Source: Prauserella alba (GTDB lineage Bacteria; Actinomycetota; Actinomycetes; Mycobacteriales; Pseudonocardiaceae). Taken from it: a DNA stretch of 64,000 bases. The stretch lies in NCBI RefSeq assembly GCF_024171735.1, contig NZ_JAMTCH010000003.1, forward strand, positions 1,476,841-1,540,840. The letters are read 5' to 3'. Position numbers and translations under genes: made by a program. Below the pieces are notes generated by a model. That model was not told where the DNA came from. It saw only the letters and a program-made list of their open reading frames with translations, and made no database searches. Each line of letters opens with the position of its first letter. Positions within the stretch are counted from its first letter, which is position 1. Positions 15,772 to 25,207 of the stretch are shown one piece after another.

Positions 15772-16575
15772 TCACAACAGGGTGACGTTGTCGACCAGCC
15801 ACCGGTCGTCCCGGCGGAGGAGGGTCATCTCCATCCGGTTGCGGTCGACGCGGGGCTGTTCGGTGTTGGTGTTGCTGATCGTCTGGTCGACGAAGAGCAG
15901 GACGACGGCACGGTCGGCGGTCGCCTCGGCGATCCCGGCGCGGACGACGTTGCCCTCCGAGGTCGCCTGGTGTTGTTCGAGCAGCTGCGTCAGGTTGTCG
16001 CTCACCTGTCGGTACTGCCGTCCGAATTCGCCGGTGGCGTTGCGTTCCACGGCCTGGAAGTTGCCGTCGAGGTCCTGGTGGTCGTACGACGACAGGTCGA
16101 CCGCATAGCGCTTCGCAGCCGCAACCGCCTCGGTCCGTGCCTGGTCCTCGGCGCGCTGGGCGAAGAACGCGCTCGCGGCGAAGCCGAGTCCGCCGAGGAC
16201 GGCGAGGACGAGCAAGGCGGCGATGATCCGCCGTGGTCGCAACAGTGCGGCCACGGTCGCGGTGCGCCCGTCGGACTCGCCGCCGGTGTCGTCGCCAGTG
16301 TGGTCGCCGGTGTCGTCGTCGCCGGTGTCGGACGCGGACCGGGCGGAGTCGGACCGGGCGGAGTCGGGAGGCCCGGCGGTCGCGTGGTCCGGTTCGGCCA
16401 CGGCGGTTTCGGTACCGGGCGTCACGGAGACGGTGGCCGGGACGGCGGGTGCGTGCGCCGCGTCCTCCGTGGAGGGTGTGGCGCCGTCGGCATCCTCGGT
16501 GGCGTCGGGCGGATCGCCGGCGCCGGAGCGGGGACGAGGGGACGGTTTCCGGCCGGCCGGTACGGGAAGGCGCAT
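15772..16575 (-). CDS. Mce-associated membrane protein (Mas-like)
   Basis: A 267-residue protein with a long disordered N-terminus rich in Thr, Asp, Pro and Ala (including DTGDDDTGDHTGDD), one membrane helix near 148-170, and a C-terminal extracytoplasmic domain ending in DDRWLVDNVTLL. This is the layout of the Mce-associated proteins downstream of mceF in mycobacteria, which are thought to stabilise the transporter. The ATG at 16575 has AGGAG at 8 bases and shares one base with the mceF stop. Its role here rests on operon position and architecture. Confidence 0.85.
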   Translation of the reverse strand: MRLPVPAGRKPSPRPRSGAGDPPDATEDADGATPSTEDAAHAPAVPATVSVTPGTETAVAEPDHATAGPPDSARSDSARSASDTGDDDTGDHTGDDTGGESDGRTATVAALLRPRRIIAALLVLAVLGGLGFAASAFFAQRAEDQARTEAVAAAKRYAVDLSSYDHQDLDGNFQAVERNATGEFGRQYRQVSDNLTQLLEQHQATSEGNVVRAGIAEATADRAVVLLFVDQTISNTNTEQPRVDRNRMEMTLLRRDDRWLVDNVTLL

Positions 16576-17849
16576 CAGTGAACTCCTTGCAACAACAGCG
16601 AGGACCAGGAACGGGGCCCGAGCACGGCGGCCTGGCCACCGGTTGTGCCGAGCGTGAACGGCGCGCGCCCACGCGTGGCGGGCTCGGGGGAGGAGGCGTC
16701 GGGGGAGGTGCGGTGCGTGTCGCCCGCCGGAGGTCCGGGGTCGGGATTCGCGGCCGAGCCGGAGGCGGTGGGCGTGCCCGCGTCGGGCCGGGGAGCGTTC
16801 TGCGCGCCGCGTTGGCTCAGGTCCTGTCCGGGGGTGCAGTGCCACTGCCACTGCGGTGCGCGCGGCTCGGTGCGCTGCGGCGCCCGGCGTCGGGTGTCGT
16901 TGTAGCAGACCGGCCCCTGGGTGCCGACGAGATAGAAGTTGGCGGTGTCGCCGTCGACGACGCTGCCGAGGGAACGGAAGGCCTTCGGCGCCGAGCGCAG
17001 GAGCTGCTCCACCGCCGGGCCGCGCATCCCCACGAGCCGAGTCGTCGTGACGAGGTTGCCCAGCAGTGTGCCGAGCGACGGCTCCGTGCGTTCGATGAGC
17101 TTCGTGACGCGCCGCGCGGGTTCCGGTACATCGTGGACCAGTGTCCGCAGCGCGGGGGCGGTCTCGCGGAGCCCGCCGCTGAGACCGCGCATGGCGGAGG
17201 CGAGCTCCCGGAGCCGGGACCCGTTCGACTCGGCGACGAGCCGCCCGTTGTCGAGGATGCGTTCGAGCTGGTCGGTGCGCTGCCTGCCGAACTCCAGGAG
17301 CGTGTCGGTGTTGTCGAGGATGCGGTCGAGGTCGCCGGTGGCGTTCCGCAGCCCGGTGGCGAGCGACTCGGCGAGCACGGAGAGGTCCTCGGTCGGCAGG
17401 GTGTCGGCGAGGCGGACGACGTCGCCGAGGAGCGTTTCGAGGGGGAGCGGCCTGCGGGTGTTGTCGGCAGTGACGGTGTCGCCGGTCGCCAGGTACGGCC
17501 CGGAACGGTCGTCGGGACGGAAGTCGAGGCGCAGGATCGCCATCGGGCTCTCCATGGTGACCACGGCGTCGGCGCCGGCGGGGATGCGCGTGCCGGGGTG
17601 CAGCGAGGTGATCACCTCGACGCCCTCGCGGTCGCGGGAGATCCGCACGTCCGAGACCTCACCGACGCCGACGCCGCGATAGGTCACCCGTGAGCCGGCG
17701 CGCAGCCCGCCGGTGTCGGGCATGGCGACGGTCACGGTGATCGGATCGCCGGTGGTCTTCTCGCCGAACACGCGGTCGGCGACGTAGTAGCCGCAGGCCA
17801 CGGCCACGAGCGCGAACACGAGCAGCTGGGCGACGGCGAGTCTGCTCAT
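16575..17849 (-). CDS. mceF: Mce family protein, sixth in the operon (MceF position)
   Basis: A 424-residue Mce protein with one N-terminal membrane anchor (residues 3-25), an MlaD-type substrate-binding domain around 35-115 and a long helical region that would form the lipid tunnel of the hexamer. The C-terminus (about 325-424) is Pro/Ser/Gly-rich and low in complexity. The start overlaps the mceE stop by 4 bases (ATGA). A much longer open frame reaches upstream over mceE but has no coding character there. Mce proteins bridge the cell envelope and deliver lipids or sterols to the YrbE permease. Confidence 0.9.
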   Translation of the reverse strand: MSRLAVAQLLVFALVAVACGYYVADRVFGEKTTGDPITVTVAMPDTGGLRAGSRVTYRGVGVGEVSDVRISRDREGVEVITSLHPGTRIPAGADAVVTMESPMAILRLDFRPDDRSGPYLATGDTVTADNTRRPLPLETLLGDVVRLADTLPTEDLSVLAESLATGLRNATGDLDRILDNTDTLLEFGRQRTDQLERILDNGRLVAESNGSRLRELASAMRGLSGGLRETAPALRTLVHDVPEPARRVTKLIERTEPSLGTLLGNLVTTTRLVGMRGPAVEQLLRSAPKAFRSLGSVVDGDTANFYLVGTQGPVCYNDTRRRAPQRTEPRAPQWQWHCTPGQDLSQRGAQNAPRPDAGTPTASGSAANPDPGPPAGDTHRTSPDASSPEPATRGRAPFTLGTTGGQAAVLGPRSWSSLLLQGVH

Positions 17850-19099
17850 CGCAGACCCCCTCGCAGCAGCCGGTCGAGACCACCCGGCTTCGGATCCCGG
17901 GTGGGAGCTCCCGCGCCGGTGGCGCCGCCGCCGTCGCCCGCGCCGTCCGGCCCGCCGGCCGCGGCGCCGAGGTCGGGGGCGGGACGGCCCGAGTTCTCGC
18001 CGTAGAGGTCGATGTCGAGCAACTCGGCGACACCGGCGGGCACGTTGACCGTGCCGTCGAGGTTCAGGTAGTCGCCGGGTGTCGCGCTGCGCAGTGCCCG
18101 GGAGAACCGGGTCAGCGACTGCAGTGTCGGCCCCAGCTTCTCGTCCAGTGCGGACAGCTCGCGGAGCGTGGGACGAAGCCGGTCGAGCTGCCGGGTGAGC
18201 GCACCACCGGCCTTGTCGATCAGGCTGCGCGTCGTCGTGCCGAGGGATCCGACGTTGCGCAGCAGCGCGGTGAACCGGGTGCGCTCGTCCAGCAGTGTCT
18301 GCAATCCCGGCCGGATGTCGGTCAGGCCCTTCTCGAGCGTCGGCGTGCCTTTCCTCAGCGTCGCGGCGACGGTGTCCATCGAATCGACGACGCCGCTGAT
18401 CTGCTCGCCGCGCCGGGCGAGCCTGCCGAGGACGTCGTCGAGTCGTTCGACGATGCGGCGGACCTTCGCCTCCCGGCCGCCGAGCGCGGTGTTCACCTCG
18501 CGCACCACCGTGCGGGCCTGCTGCAGGCCTGACCCGTTGAGCAGCGTGCCCAGCGCGGCCAGCGTGTCCTCGACGTCCGGTCCGCGGGAGGTCCGTTCGA
18601 TCGGAATGCGGGCGACGTCGGCGAGTGTCCGTCCGCGCGGTGTGCCTGGCGGCGTGTTCGCCGGGGCGTCTGCTGTGGACGGGCTCGGCGCGCCCGACGG
18701 GCTCGGCGCTCCGGACGGTCCCCGGTCGTCGCCGTTGCCGGACCGGGGCGGTTCGAGGACGACGAACTGGTCGCCGAGTGCCGACGTGAGTTCCAGTCGC
18801 GCCCCGGTGTTCGCCGGCAGCCGGACCGACGTGTCGATCGCGAGGTCGACGTGGGCGAGGAAGTCCTCGGCTCGGATCGCCGTCACCCGGCCGATCTCGG
18901 CCTGTCCGATGCGGACGATCCCGCCCTCGGGCAGGTTCGCCGCGTCGGAGAACACCGCCGTGACGGGGTAGGTCTCGGAGGGCCCGCCCAGGGTGGCGGT
19001 GTTCTGCAGGCTGAGGCTGCAACCGGCGGCGGGCAGCAGGACGGCCGGTAGCGCGGCCACGGCGAGGACACGGCGGGTGCGCAGGCGCAGGCGGATCAT
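17846..19099 (-). CDS. mceE: Mce family lipoprotein (MceE/LprN-like)
   Basis: This 417-residue Mce protein has a lipoprotein signal: a basic start, a hydrophobic stretch and the lipobox PAAGC with Cys27. In mycobacterial mce operons the fifth Mce protein is the lipoprotein, and this is fifth here, which supports the A-F numbering. The MlaD domain follows (about 40-120), interrupted by a Pro/Ser-rich low-complexity insert around 125-150, then the helical MCE region. ATGA overlaps join it to both neighbours. The lipid anchor should hold the complex to the outer face of the membrane. Confidence 0.92.
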   Translation of the reverse strand: MIRLRLRTRRVLAVAALPAVLLPAAGCSLSLQNTATLGGPSETYPVTAVFSDAANLPEGGIVRIGQAEIGRVTAIRAEDFLAHVDLAIDTSVRLPANTGARLELTSALGDQFVVLEPPRSGNGDDRGPSGAPSPSGAPSPSTADAPANTPPGTPRGRTLADVARIPIERTSRGPDVEDTLAALGTLLNGSGLQQARTVVREVNTALGGREAKVRRIVERLDDVLGRLARRGEQISGVVDSMDTVAATLRKGTPTLEKGLTDIRPGLQTLLDERTRFTALLRNVGSLGTTTRSLIDKAGGALTRQLDRLRPTLRELSALDEKLGPTLQSLTRFSRALRSATPGDYLNLDGTVNVPAGVAELLDIDLYGENSGRPAPDLGAAAGGPDGAGDGGGATGAGAPTRDPKPGGLDRLLRGGLR

Positions 19100-20205
19100 C
19101 GGCGGCCCCCGCTCAGTAGGTCGAGGATCCCGAGCGTGTTGGGGAACTCGACCGGGTTGACGATGCCGGCGCCGCTGCACAGCGGGAGCGGCAGCCGCTC
19201 GCAGAGCTTCGCGGTGGTGCCGAACTGGCGGAGGTTGGTCGACAGGTTCAGCCGGATGCGCAGCCGGTCGTCGTCGGACACGGCGCGGTCGAAGTTGTCG
19301 AGCGCGAGCGGCAGCGTGTCGAGCGTTTCGGCGAGTTGCTCCTTGCGGGACACCAGCGTGGTCGAGAGCCGGGTCAGCCGCGAGACGTCGCCGGGCAGCT
19401 GGTTTCCGTGCCTGCGCAGCAACGTGTTCAGCGTGCCGAGGGCGGAGGAGAGCCTGCCGATCGAGCGGGTGATCGCCTGCTGGTGGGTGGTGAAGTCCTT
19501 CGAGGCGGTCGTCACCGTCGTGGTCAGCTCGTTGATCGTGGAGCGGTGGTTCTTCAGCACCGACAGCAGCGTGTCCACATTGTCCAGTACCGCGCCGAGG
19601 TCTCCGGTGCTGCCCGCGGCCACCTCGGTCGCCCCGGCGAGTTTGTCGAGCGCGGCCCGGAACTCGCGGCCGTTGCCGCCCAGCGAGTCGGCGGCGGTGG
19701 ACACGAGCTCGCCGAGTCCGCCGCGTCCCTCGCCGTCGGGACCGAACGTCGTCAGGATCGTGTCGAGCGACGAGGTCAGCTCGTCCCAGGTGACCGGGGC
19801 GTGGGTGCGGGACACGGGGATGACCGCACCGTCGTCGAGCGTCGCCCCGCCGGTGTGGGCGGGGGAGAGCTCCACGAACCGGTCGCTGATGACAGCGGGG
19901 TTCATGATGTAGGCGTTCGCCCGCTCGGGAAGCCGGGTGTCGCCGGGCAGGGACATCGTGACCCGCACGGAGTCGCCGCGGGGCTGCGTACGTTCGACCC
20001 GTCCGACCGGCACTCCCAGCAGCGCGACCCGGCTGCCGGGGAAGATGCCGTCGGCCGTGGCGAAATCGGCGGAGATGCGCAGCTGCGGCTCCGGGCGCAG
20101 CAGGACGTACCACCCCGTCGCGGCGACGAGCGCGACGACGAGCCCGATCGTCACGAGGCGCGCGAGCATGCGGGGCCGGTGCGCAGCCGTGGACCGCTCG
20201 GTCAT
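19096..20205 (-). CDS. mceD: Mce family protein (MceD position)
   Basis: A 369-residue Mce protein with one membrane anchor near 14-34, an MlaD domain (about 40-115) and helical repeats to the C-terminus. It is fourth of six mce genes. I chose ATG 20205 because a GGAGG site lies 7 bases upstream and it overlaps the mceC stop as ATGA; an in-frame ATG at 20211 sits directly on the ribosome site. It forms one subunit of the envelope-spanning lipid import tunnel. Confidence 0.9.
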   Translation of the reverse strand: MTERSTAAHRPRMLARLVTIGLVVALVAATGWYVLLRPEPQLRISADFATADGIFPGSRVALLGVPVGRVERTQPRGDSVRVTMSLPGDTRLPERANAYIMNPAVISDRFVELSPAHTGGATLDDGAVIPVSRTHAPVTWDELTSSLDTILTTFGPDGEGRGGLGELVSTAADSLGGNGREFRAALDKLAGATEVAAGSTGDLGAVLDNVDTLLSVLKNHRSTINELTTTVTTASKDFTTHQQAITRSIGRLSSALGTLNTLLRRHGNQLPGDVSRLTRLSTTLVSRKEQLAETLDTLPLALDNFDRAVSDDDRLRIRLNLSTNLRQFGTTAKLCERLPLPLCSGAGIVNPVEFPNTLGILDLLSGGRR

Positions 20206-21209
20206 CGGCATCCCTCCACGAGCGCGGCCACGCACAGCAGGTTGTCCGGCAGCGGGCCGTCCGGGCCCGAGACGTCGCCCCACGGGCCGTTGCCGGTCGC
20301 GTTGGTGACGTAGCGGCTCACCGGCCCGAGCTTCGCCAGCGACCGGGAGATGGTGCGGTCGTGCCGCTTCAGCGTCGTGGTGATCGAATGCAGGTCGGAC
20401 AGCAGCGGCGAGAACGCCGGCTGGTTCTCGCGGATGACCTTCTCGAGCGCGGCGGTGAGCGTGTCCACCTCCCGCACGAGCGTGCGGATCGTCTCGCGCC
20501 GCCTGCTCAGCGTCCCCGCGACGAGCTCGGCGTCGCCGAGCAGTTGCGTCAGGTGGCCGCGCTGTCCGGCCAGAGTGGACGTCAGCGTGCGGATGCCCCC
20601 GAGAAGCTGCTGGAACTGCTCGCCCCGGTCGCCGACGATCCGCGCCGCCCGGCGGATTCCCCGGAGCGCATCGCCCAGCACCTCGCCGTCCGGTGCGGCG
20701 TCGGAGAGCGTGGAGATCATGCTGCGGAGCTGTGCCGTGTCGAGCTTCTCCGTGGTGCCGTGCGCGTCGCCTGCCAGGTCGCCGAGGCTGTAGGGAACGG
20801 ACGTGCGCTGCCGCGGGATGGTGGCGTCGGCGAGTTCGCCCGCGCCGCGGGGCTGCACCGCCAGATAGCGGGTGCCGAGCACTGTCGCCAGTTTCACCGA
20901 GGCGGAACTGGTGCTGCCGAGCGGCTGCACCTCGTCGAGCCGGAACCGCACGTCGACGTGATTACCCGCCAGGTCGACGGCGACGACCCTGCCCGCGGGC
21001 ACGCCCGCGACGTGGACCTGATCGCCCGCCGCGAGTCCGGCCGCGTTGCCGAACTCCGCGGTGAACTCCGCCGTGTCGGCGTGGAACCGCAACTGCGGGA
21101 TCGCCACCGCCGACGCGACGAGCAGTGCCAGCACGAGGGCACCGGCCACGCCGGAGAACACGGGGCCGCGTCGGGTCAGGGCCGACACGAGGGTGCGCAG
21201 CCTGCTCAT
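20202..21209 (-). CDS. mceC: Mce family protein (MceC position)
   Basis: A 335-residue Mce protein: membrane anchor near 14-36, MlaD domain about 40-115, then the helical MCE region. It ends with a short Cys-containing tail (LLCVAALVEGCR) like the tails of its neighbours. ATGA overlaps occur at both ends, so translation is coupled through the operon. A longer open frame to 21302 runs into mceB and was not used. Confidence 0.9.
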   Translation of the reverse strand: MSRLRTLVSALTRRGPVFSGVAGALVLALLVASAVAIPQLRFHADTAEFTAEFGNAAGLAAGDQVHVAGVPAGRVVAVDLAGNHVDVRFRLDEVQPLGSTSSASVKLATVLGTRYLAVQPRGAGELADATIPRQRTSVPYSLGDLAGDAHGTTEKLDTAQLRSMISTLSDAAPDGEVLGDALRGIRRAARIVGDRGEQFQQLLGGIRTLTSTLAGQRGHLTQLLGDAELVAGTLSRRRETIRTLVREVDTLTAALEKVIRENQPAFSPLLSDLHSITTTLKRHDRTISRSLAKLGPVSRYVTNATGNGPWGDVSGPDGPLPDNLLCVAALVEGCR

Positions 21210-22240
21210 CGGCACACCTTCGAATGCGGCCCGGGGCTGAGGTTGACGGGAGCATCGCCCGTCACGTCCACGCGCAGGTCGCAGACGTAGACGTTGACCC
21301 ACGAGCCGTAGTCGGTCGCGCGGCCGACGGTGTCGAGCAGCTCGGGAGCCTCCGCCATGAGCGTGTCGAATCGGCCCGTGTTGCCCACCAGCGAGGAACT
21401 CACCGTCTTCAGTGCCGTGATGTCCTCCGACAGGTTCGGCGTGATGCCCGCCAGCAGCGTGTTCAGCGAGCCCGCCAGCTTCGTGCCGCTGTCGAGCGCG
21501 GTGGCGATGTCACCGCGGTGCCGCGCCGCGTACGAGGTCAGGCGCTTGAGGCCGTCGACGAGGGCTGTGAACTGTTCGGTGTGGCCGTTCATCGTGCCGA
21601 GGACCGAGTTCAGGTTCCGCAGCAGGCGGTCGAGGACCCGTTCCTTGCCGTTCACCGTCGATGTCAGCGAGACCACATTGGACAGCAGTGATTCGATCGC
21701 AGGGCCCTCGCCCTGGAACACCGCGACGATCGTGCGTGCCAGCCGGTTCACCTCGCCGGGTTCGATCGCCTCGAACAGCGGCTTGAACCCGTTGAACAGG
21801 GCGGTCAGGTCGAGCGGCGGGCGGGTGCGGGAGGCGGGGATCGTCGCGCCGGGTTCGAGGTCCGCGGCGTCGCGGGCCCGTTCGCCGGTGCCGCCCGACT
21901 GCCCGGGACGCGACGTCAGGGCGAGATGCCGCGAGCCGAGCAGGTCGGCGTAGTGGATGGCGGCGCGCACGCCCACGGGGACGTGCTGGTCCGTGGAGAC
22001 ATCGAACGTGACGTGCGCGCGGCCACCGTCGAGGCGCAGCTCCCGCACCGTGCCGACACGTACGCCCGCGATCGTGACGTCCGATCCGGCGTAGAGACCG
22101 TGGGCGTCGGTGAACACCGCGTGGTATGTGCGGGTGTCGCCGGGCAGCGGGTCGGTGAGCGTGTTGACCACGAGAACGGCCGCGAACACGCACGCCGTGA
22201 CGAAGGCCGTCAGCTTGGTGACGATCGGGGTGAGCCTCAC
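21206..22240 (-). CDS. mceB: Mce family protein (MceB position)
   Basis: A 344-residue Mce protein with an N-terminal membrane helix (about 8-29), MlaD domain about 35-115 and helical MCE region. The GTG start overlaps the mceA stop as GTGA. The motif TYHAVFTDAHGLYAGSDV is typical of the first strand of the MlaD fold in actinobacterial Mce proteins. It is second in the hexamer series and probably contributes one wall of the lipid channel. Confidence 0.92.
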   Translation of the reverse strand: MRLTPIVTKLTAFVTACVFAAVLVVNTLTDPLPGDTRTYHAVFTDAHGLYAGSDVTIAGVRVGTVRELRLDGGRAHVTFDVSTDQHVPVGVRAAIHYADLLGSRHLALTSRPGQSGGTGERARDAADLEPGATIPASRTRPPLDLTALFNGFKPLFEAIEPGEVNRLARTIVAVFQGEGPAIESLLSNVVSLTSTVNGKERVLDRLLRNLNSVLGTMNGHTEQFTALVDGLKRLTSYAARHRGDIATALDSGTKLAGSLNTLLAGITPNLSEDITALKTVSSSLVGNTGRFDTLMAEAPELLDTVGRATDYGSWVNVYVCDLRVDVTGDAPVNLSPGPHSKVCR

Positions 22241-23556
22241 GGGACCACCACCGTTTCGCCCCGCACCAGTGGTCCCAGCATCAGGCCGAGCAGCCCCGGG
22301 TCCTGTGCGGTCCGGGCGTCCGGGCCTGCGGGAAGCAGACGACCGAGCTGCTGGAGTGACCGCTGCTCCTGGTCACTGCCCACGGGGCCGCTCGTGCCAC
22401 CGATTGCGGGACCGTTGTCGGAACCGGCGGGGGCTCCGGCACTGTCGCTCTCCCTGCCGGAACGCTGTTGCGGCTGCGGGAACGTCCGGTCATGCCGGGA
22501 CGAGGGAGCCTGCCCGCAGTTCTGCCCCGCGAGTCCCGGGTAGCGCGGGCAGTCCTCCGCGGTGTACGGGAAAGGCTGGTCGAGCGTCAGCGCGGCGTTG
22601 ATCTTGAAATTGCCCGTGGTGAACGTGCGCGCACCGCGCTGCAGGAAGAACCGCGCCGCGTCGAGCGTCTCCCCGGTGGCACCCGGGTTACGGGCCAGCA
22701 CGTCGGCGATCGGACCGGTGGCCTCGGCGAGGGTCACGAGCCGCTCCGCGTGGTCGGACACGACGCGGCGGCCCGCGTTGGTGAGGTCGATCCCGGAACC
22801 CAGCAACGCCCCGAGTGAGCGCCGCTCGTCGGTGATCACGGAGGAGAGTGCGGTCGCGTTGTCCAGGGTCGCGAGGAGGTCCGGGGTGGCGGCCTCGGCG
22901 TCCGACGACAGCCGCGCGACCGTGTCCATGTTCTCGTCGAGCGTCTCCAGCAGCGGCGAGGTCTCGGTGAGCAGTGCGTCGGCGTCGTCGATCATGCGGC
23001 CGAGTCGTTCGCCGCGGCCGCGGACCGTGTCCGCCAGCGTGCTCATCGCGACCTGCAGCTCGGCGGGTCGCAGGGCGGTGATCACGTCGTAGAGCCGGGT
23101 GTAGGCCGAGTACAGCCGCACGGTGCGCCGCGAGGTGTCGGGCCGGAGCGTGGTTCCCGCATCCAGGGATCCGGTCGGCTCGGCGCCCTGCGGTACGGCG
23201 AGGTCGACGTATTGGTCGCCGAACAGCGTCCGCGGCAGTATCCGCACCCGCACGTTGGCCGGCAGCTGCCCGAGGATCTCCTCGTCCATGCGCAGCCGCA
23301 ACGCGGCGCCGTCGATCCCGCCGTCGACCGACGTCAGCCTGCCGACGGTCACGCCGTGGTACTGCACCGCCGAGTTCTCCCGCACCGGCCCCGCCGACGC
23401 CGGCAGCATGGCCGTGACCTGCGGCGCGGGTCGCAGCGCGTCGTTGCCCGCGGCGATGAGCACGCCGGCGCCCACGACGAGCGCGGTCGCGACGGCGAGT
23501 CCCCGGAGAGCCAGGGCGGCGCGGCTCGTGTCGCGGCGGCGTGAGCGCATCGTCAC
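22237..23556 (-). CDS. mceA: Mce family protein (MceA position)
   Basis: The first and longest Mce protein (439 residues), as usual for MceA. A basic N-terminus leads into a membrane helix (about 15-36), then the MlaD domain and helical region. The last 100 residues are disordered and rich in Gln, Ser, Gly and Pro. The GTG at 23556 overlaps the yrbE stop (GTGA); ATG 23550 is an alternative two codons later. It pairs with the two YrbE permeases just upstream. The substrate (fatty acid, sterol or other lipid) is not visible in the sequence. Confidence 0.92.
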   Translation of the reverse strand: MTMRSRRRDTSRAALALRGLAVATALVVGAGVLIAAGNDALRPAPQVTAMLPASAGPVRENSAVQYHGVTVGRLTSVDGGIDGAALRLRMDEEILGQLPANVRVRILPRTLFGDQYVDLAVPQGAEPTGSLDAGTTLRPDTSRRTVRLYSAYTRLYDVITALRPAELQVAMSTLADTVRGRGERLGRMIDDADALLTETSPLLETLDENMDTVARLSSDAEAATPDLLATLDNATALSSVITDERRSLGALLGSGIDLTNAGRRVVSDHAERLVTLAEATGPIADVLARNPGATGETLDAARFFLQRGARTFTTGNFKINAALTLDQPFPYTAEDCPRYPGLAGQNCGQAPSSRHDRTFPQPQQRSGRESDSAGAPAGSDNGPAIGGTSGPVGSDQEQRSLQQLGRLLPAGPDARTAQDPGLLGLMLGPLVRGETVVVP

Positions 23557-24398
23557 GCCCCCACGCCCGGCAGCGTCGGCTGCGTGCCCCAGATCGTGAG
23601 GGTGAGCAGCACGTCGACGATCGCGATGGTGACGATGCTCGTGCGCAGCGCACGTCCCGCGGCCCTGCCGACGCCCTCGGGTCCGCCGGCGGCGTGAAAA
23701 CCGTATCCACAGTGGACCAGCGTGATGATCACCGCGAAGACGACGGCCTTCAGCAGGGAGAAGCCGACGTCACCGGGCGTGAGCAGCAGCTGGAAGTAGT
23801 AGTCGTAGGTGCCGCTCGACTGGCCCTTGATCTGCGTGACCGCCAGGCTCGTCGCGGCGTAGGAGGCGAACAGCCCGACCAGGTACAGCGGCACGACGGC
23901 CAGCACGGCCGCCGCCATGCGCGTGCTGACCAGGAACGGCACCGACGGCACCGCCATGGTCTCCAGTGCGTCGATCTCGTCGGAGATGCGCATCGCGCCG
24001 AGCTGGGCGGTGAACCCGGTGCCGACCTTCGCGGCGAGCGCCACACTCGCGACGACCGGTGCGATCTCCCTGGTGTTCACGAGCGCCGACATCAGCCCCG
24101 TCATGGGGGACAGGCCGATGATGTCGAGCCCGCGATAGCCTTCCAGTCCGATCTGGGTGCTGGCCACCGCCGACATCGCGAACACCACGCCGATCGTGCC
24201 GCCGCCCGCGAGCAGGGACGCCGAACCGAAACTGATGTCGTTGACGTGCCGGAGCACGTGCCGCCAGTACCGCACCAGCACCGTGGGCACGGCGGCGAGC
24301 ACGCGGGCGTAGAACGTCGAATGTGTGCCCAGTGCGGCGAACCCGTCCACCACGGGGCGCGTCGCGCGCGCGGGCAGCCGCGAGACCGGCGCGGCCAT
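23553..24398 (-). CDS. yrbEB: YrbE/MlaE family ABC permease, second copy
   Basis: A 281-residue permease of the MlaE/YrbE family with about five membrane helices. The family signature is clear in the ISDEIDALETMAVPSVPFLVSTR loop, the EQ-loop-like contact to the ATPase. Two YrbE proteins and six Mce proteins form the usual mycobacterial-type transporter. The ATPase (MceG) is not in the window and is usually encoded elsewhere. The start at 24398 shares one base with the stop of the first yrbE gene. An open frame continuing to 25079 overlaps that gene and is spurious. Confidence 0.94.
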   Translation of the reverse strand: MAAPVSRLPARATRPVVDGFAALGTHSTFYARVLAAVPTVLVRYWRHVLRHVNDISFGSASLLAGGGTIGVVFAMSAVASTQIGLEGYRGLDIIGLSPMTGLMSALVNTREIAPVVASVALAAKVGTGFTAQLGAMRISDEIDALETMAVPSVPFLVSTRMAAAVLAVVPLYLVGLFASYAATSLAVTQIKGQSSGTYDYYFQLLLTPGDVGFSLLKAVVFAVIITLVHCGYGFHAAGGPEGVGRAAGRALRTSIVTIAIVDVLLTLTIWGTQPTLPGVGA

Positions 24399-25207
24399 CA
24401 GTACGCCCCTCGCGCCGGGACGATCGCCGCGTACAGCTCCGTCAGCACCGTGTTGGCGACGAACACGAGGATGAACGCGAGCACGACCGCCTCGTTCACG
24501 GCGTCGCCGACACCGCTCGGCCCGCCCTTGGCGGTGAGGCCCTTGAAACAGGCCACCAGCGCCGCGATCACCCCGAAAGCCGCGGCCTTGATCTCGGCGA
24601 TGACGAAGTCCTCGACGCGGGAGAACTCGGTGAGGCTGCCGAGGAAACCACCCGGCGAATCGCCGAGCACGAGCGTCTGGAAGCCGTAGCTGGCACCGAT
24701 CCCCACCGCCATCACCAGGCAGGCCAGCAGCGTCGTGACCAGCACCGCGGCGATCACCCGCGGCACCACGAAGCGTTCGATCGCGGGGATGCCCATGACC
24801 TCCATGGCGTCGACCTCTTCGCGGATCGTCCGCGCGCCGAGGTCCGCGCACACCGCCGAGCCGCCCACGCCGGAGATCATCAACGCACAGATCAGGGGAG
24901 AGGCCTGCGCGACGATGACGAACGCGACGACCGCGCCGCCGTAGCCCTCCGCGCCCAGCTGTCCCGCCATCGACCCCACGTTCAGCGCGACGACCACGCC
25001 GAGCGGCACCGTGACGAGCAGTGAGGGAAGTGTCGTGACCGAGGCCAGGAACCATGCCTGTTCGAGCACGTCCCGCCACGCCAGCCTGCGGCGCACGACG
25101 GTGCGGCCGAGCGCGGCGACGGTGCTCGCCGTGAAGCTCAGCAGCATGCCGGCCTGGGCGAACGCGTCGCCGACGGCCGTGCGGGTGGGCGGCGGGGAGA
25201 ACGCCAT
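24398..25207 (-). CDS. yrbEA: YrbE/MlaE family ABC permease, first copy
   Basis: A 269-residue MlaE-family permease. The signature loop reads IREEVDAMEVMGIPAIERFVVPRV, followed by several membrane helices, and it ends with TELYAAIVPARGAY. It forms the inner-membrane heterodimer with the following yrbE. The ATG at 25207 overlaps the mpaB stop by one base, so mpaB belongs to the same transcript. An external MceG-type ATPase is assumed to power it. Confidence 0.94.
   Translation of the reverse strand: MAFSPPPTRTAVGDAFAQAGMLLSFTASTVAALGRTVVRRRLAWRDVLEQAWFLASVTTLPSLLVTVPLGVVVALNVGSMAGQLGAEGYGGAVVAFVIVAQASPLICALMISGVGGSAVCADLGARTIREEVDAMEVMGIPAIERFVVPRVIAAVLVTTLLACLVMAVGIGASYGFQTLVLGDSPGGFLGSLTEFSRVEDFVIAEIKAAAFGVIAALVACFKGLTAKGGPSGVGDAVNEAVVLAFILVFVANTVLTELYAAIVPARGAY

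Noticed and set aside
16575-19022. Single long frame suggesting a fused 815-residue Mce protein
   Set aside because: The upstream half lies antisense-like over mceE in another frame and is Arg/Pro-rich; the true start is at 17849 with an ATGA overlap.
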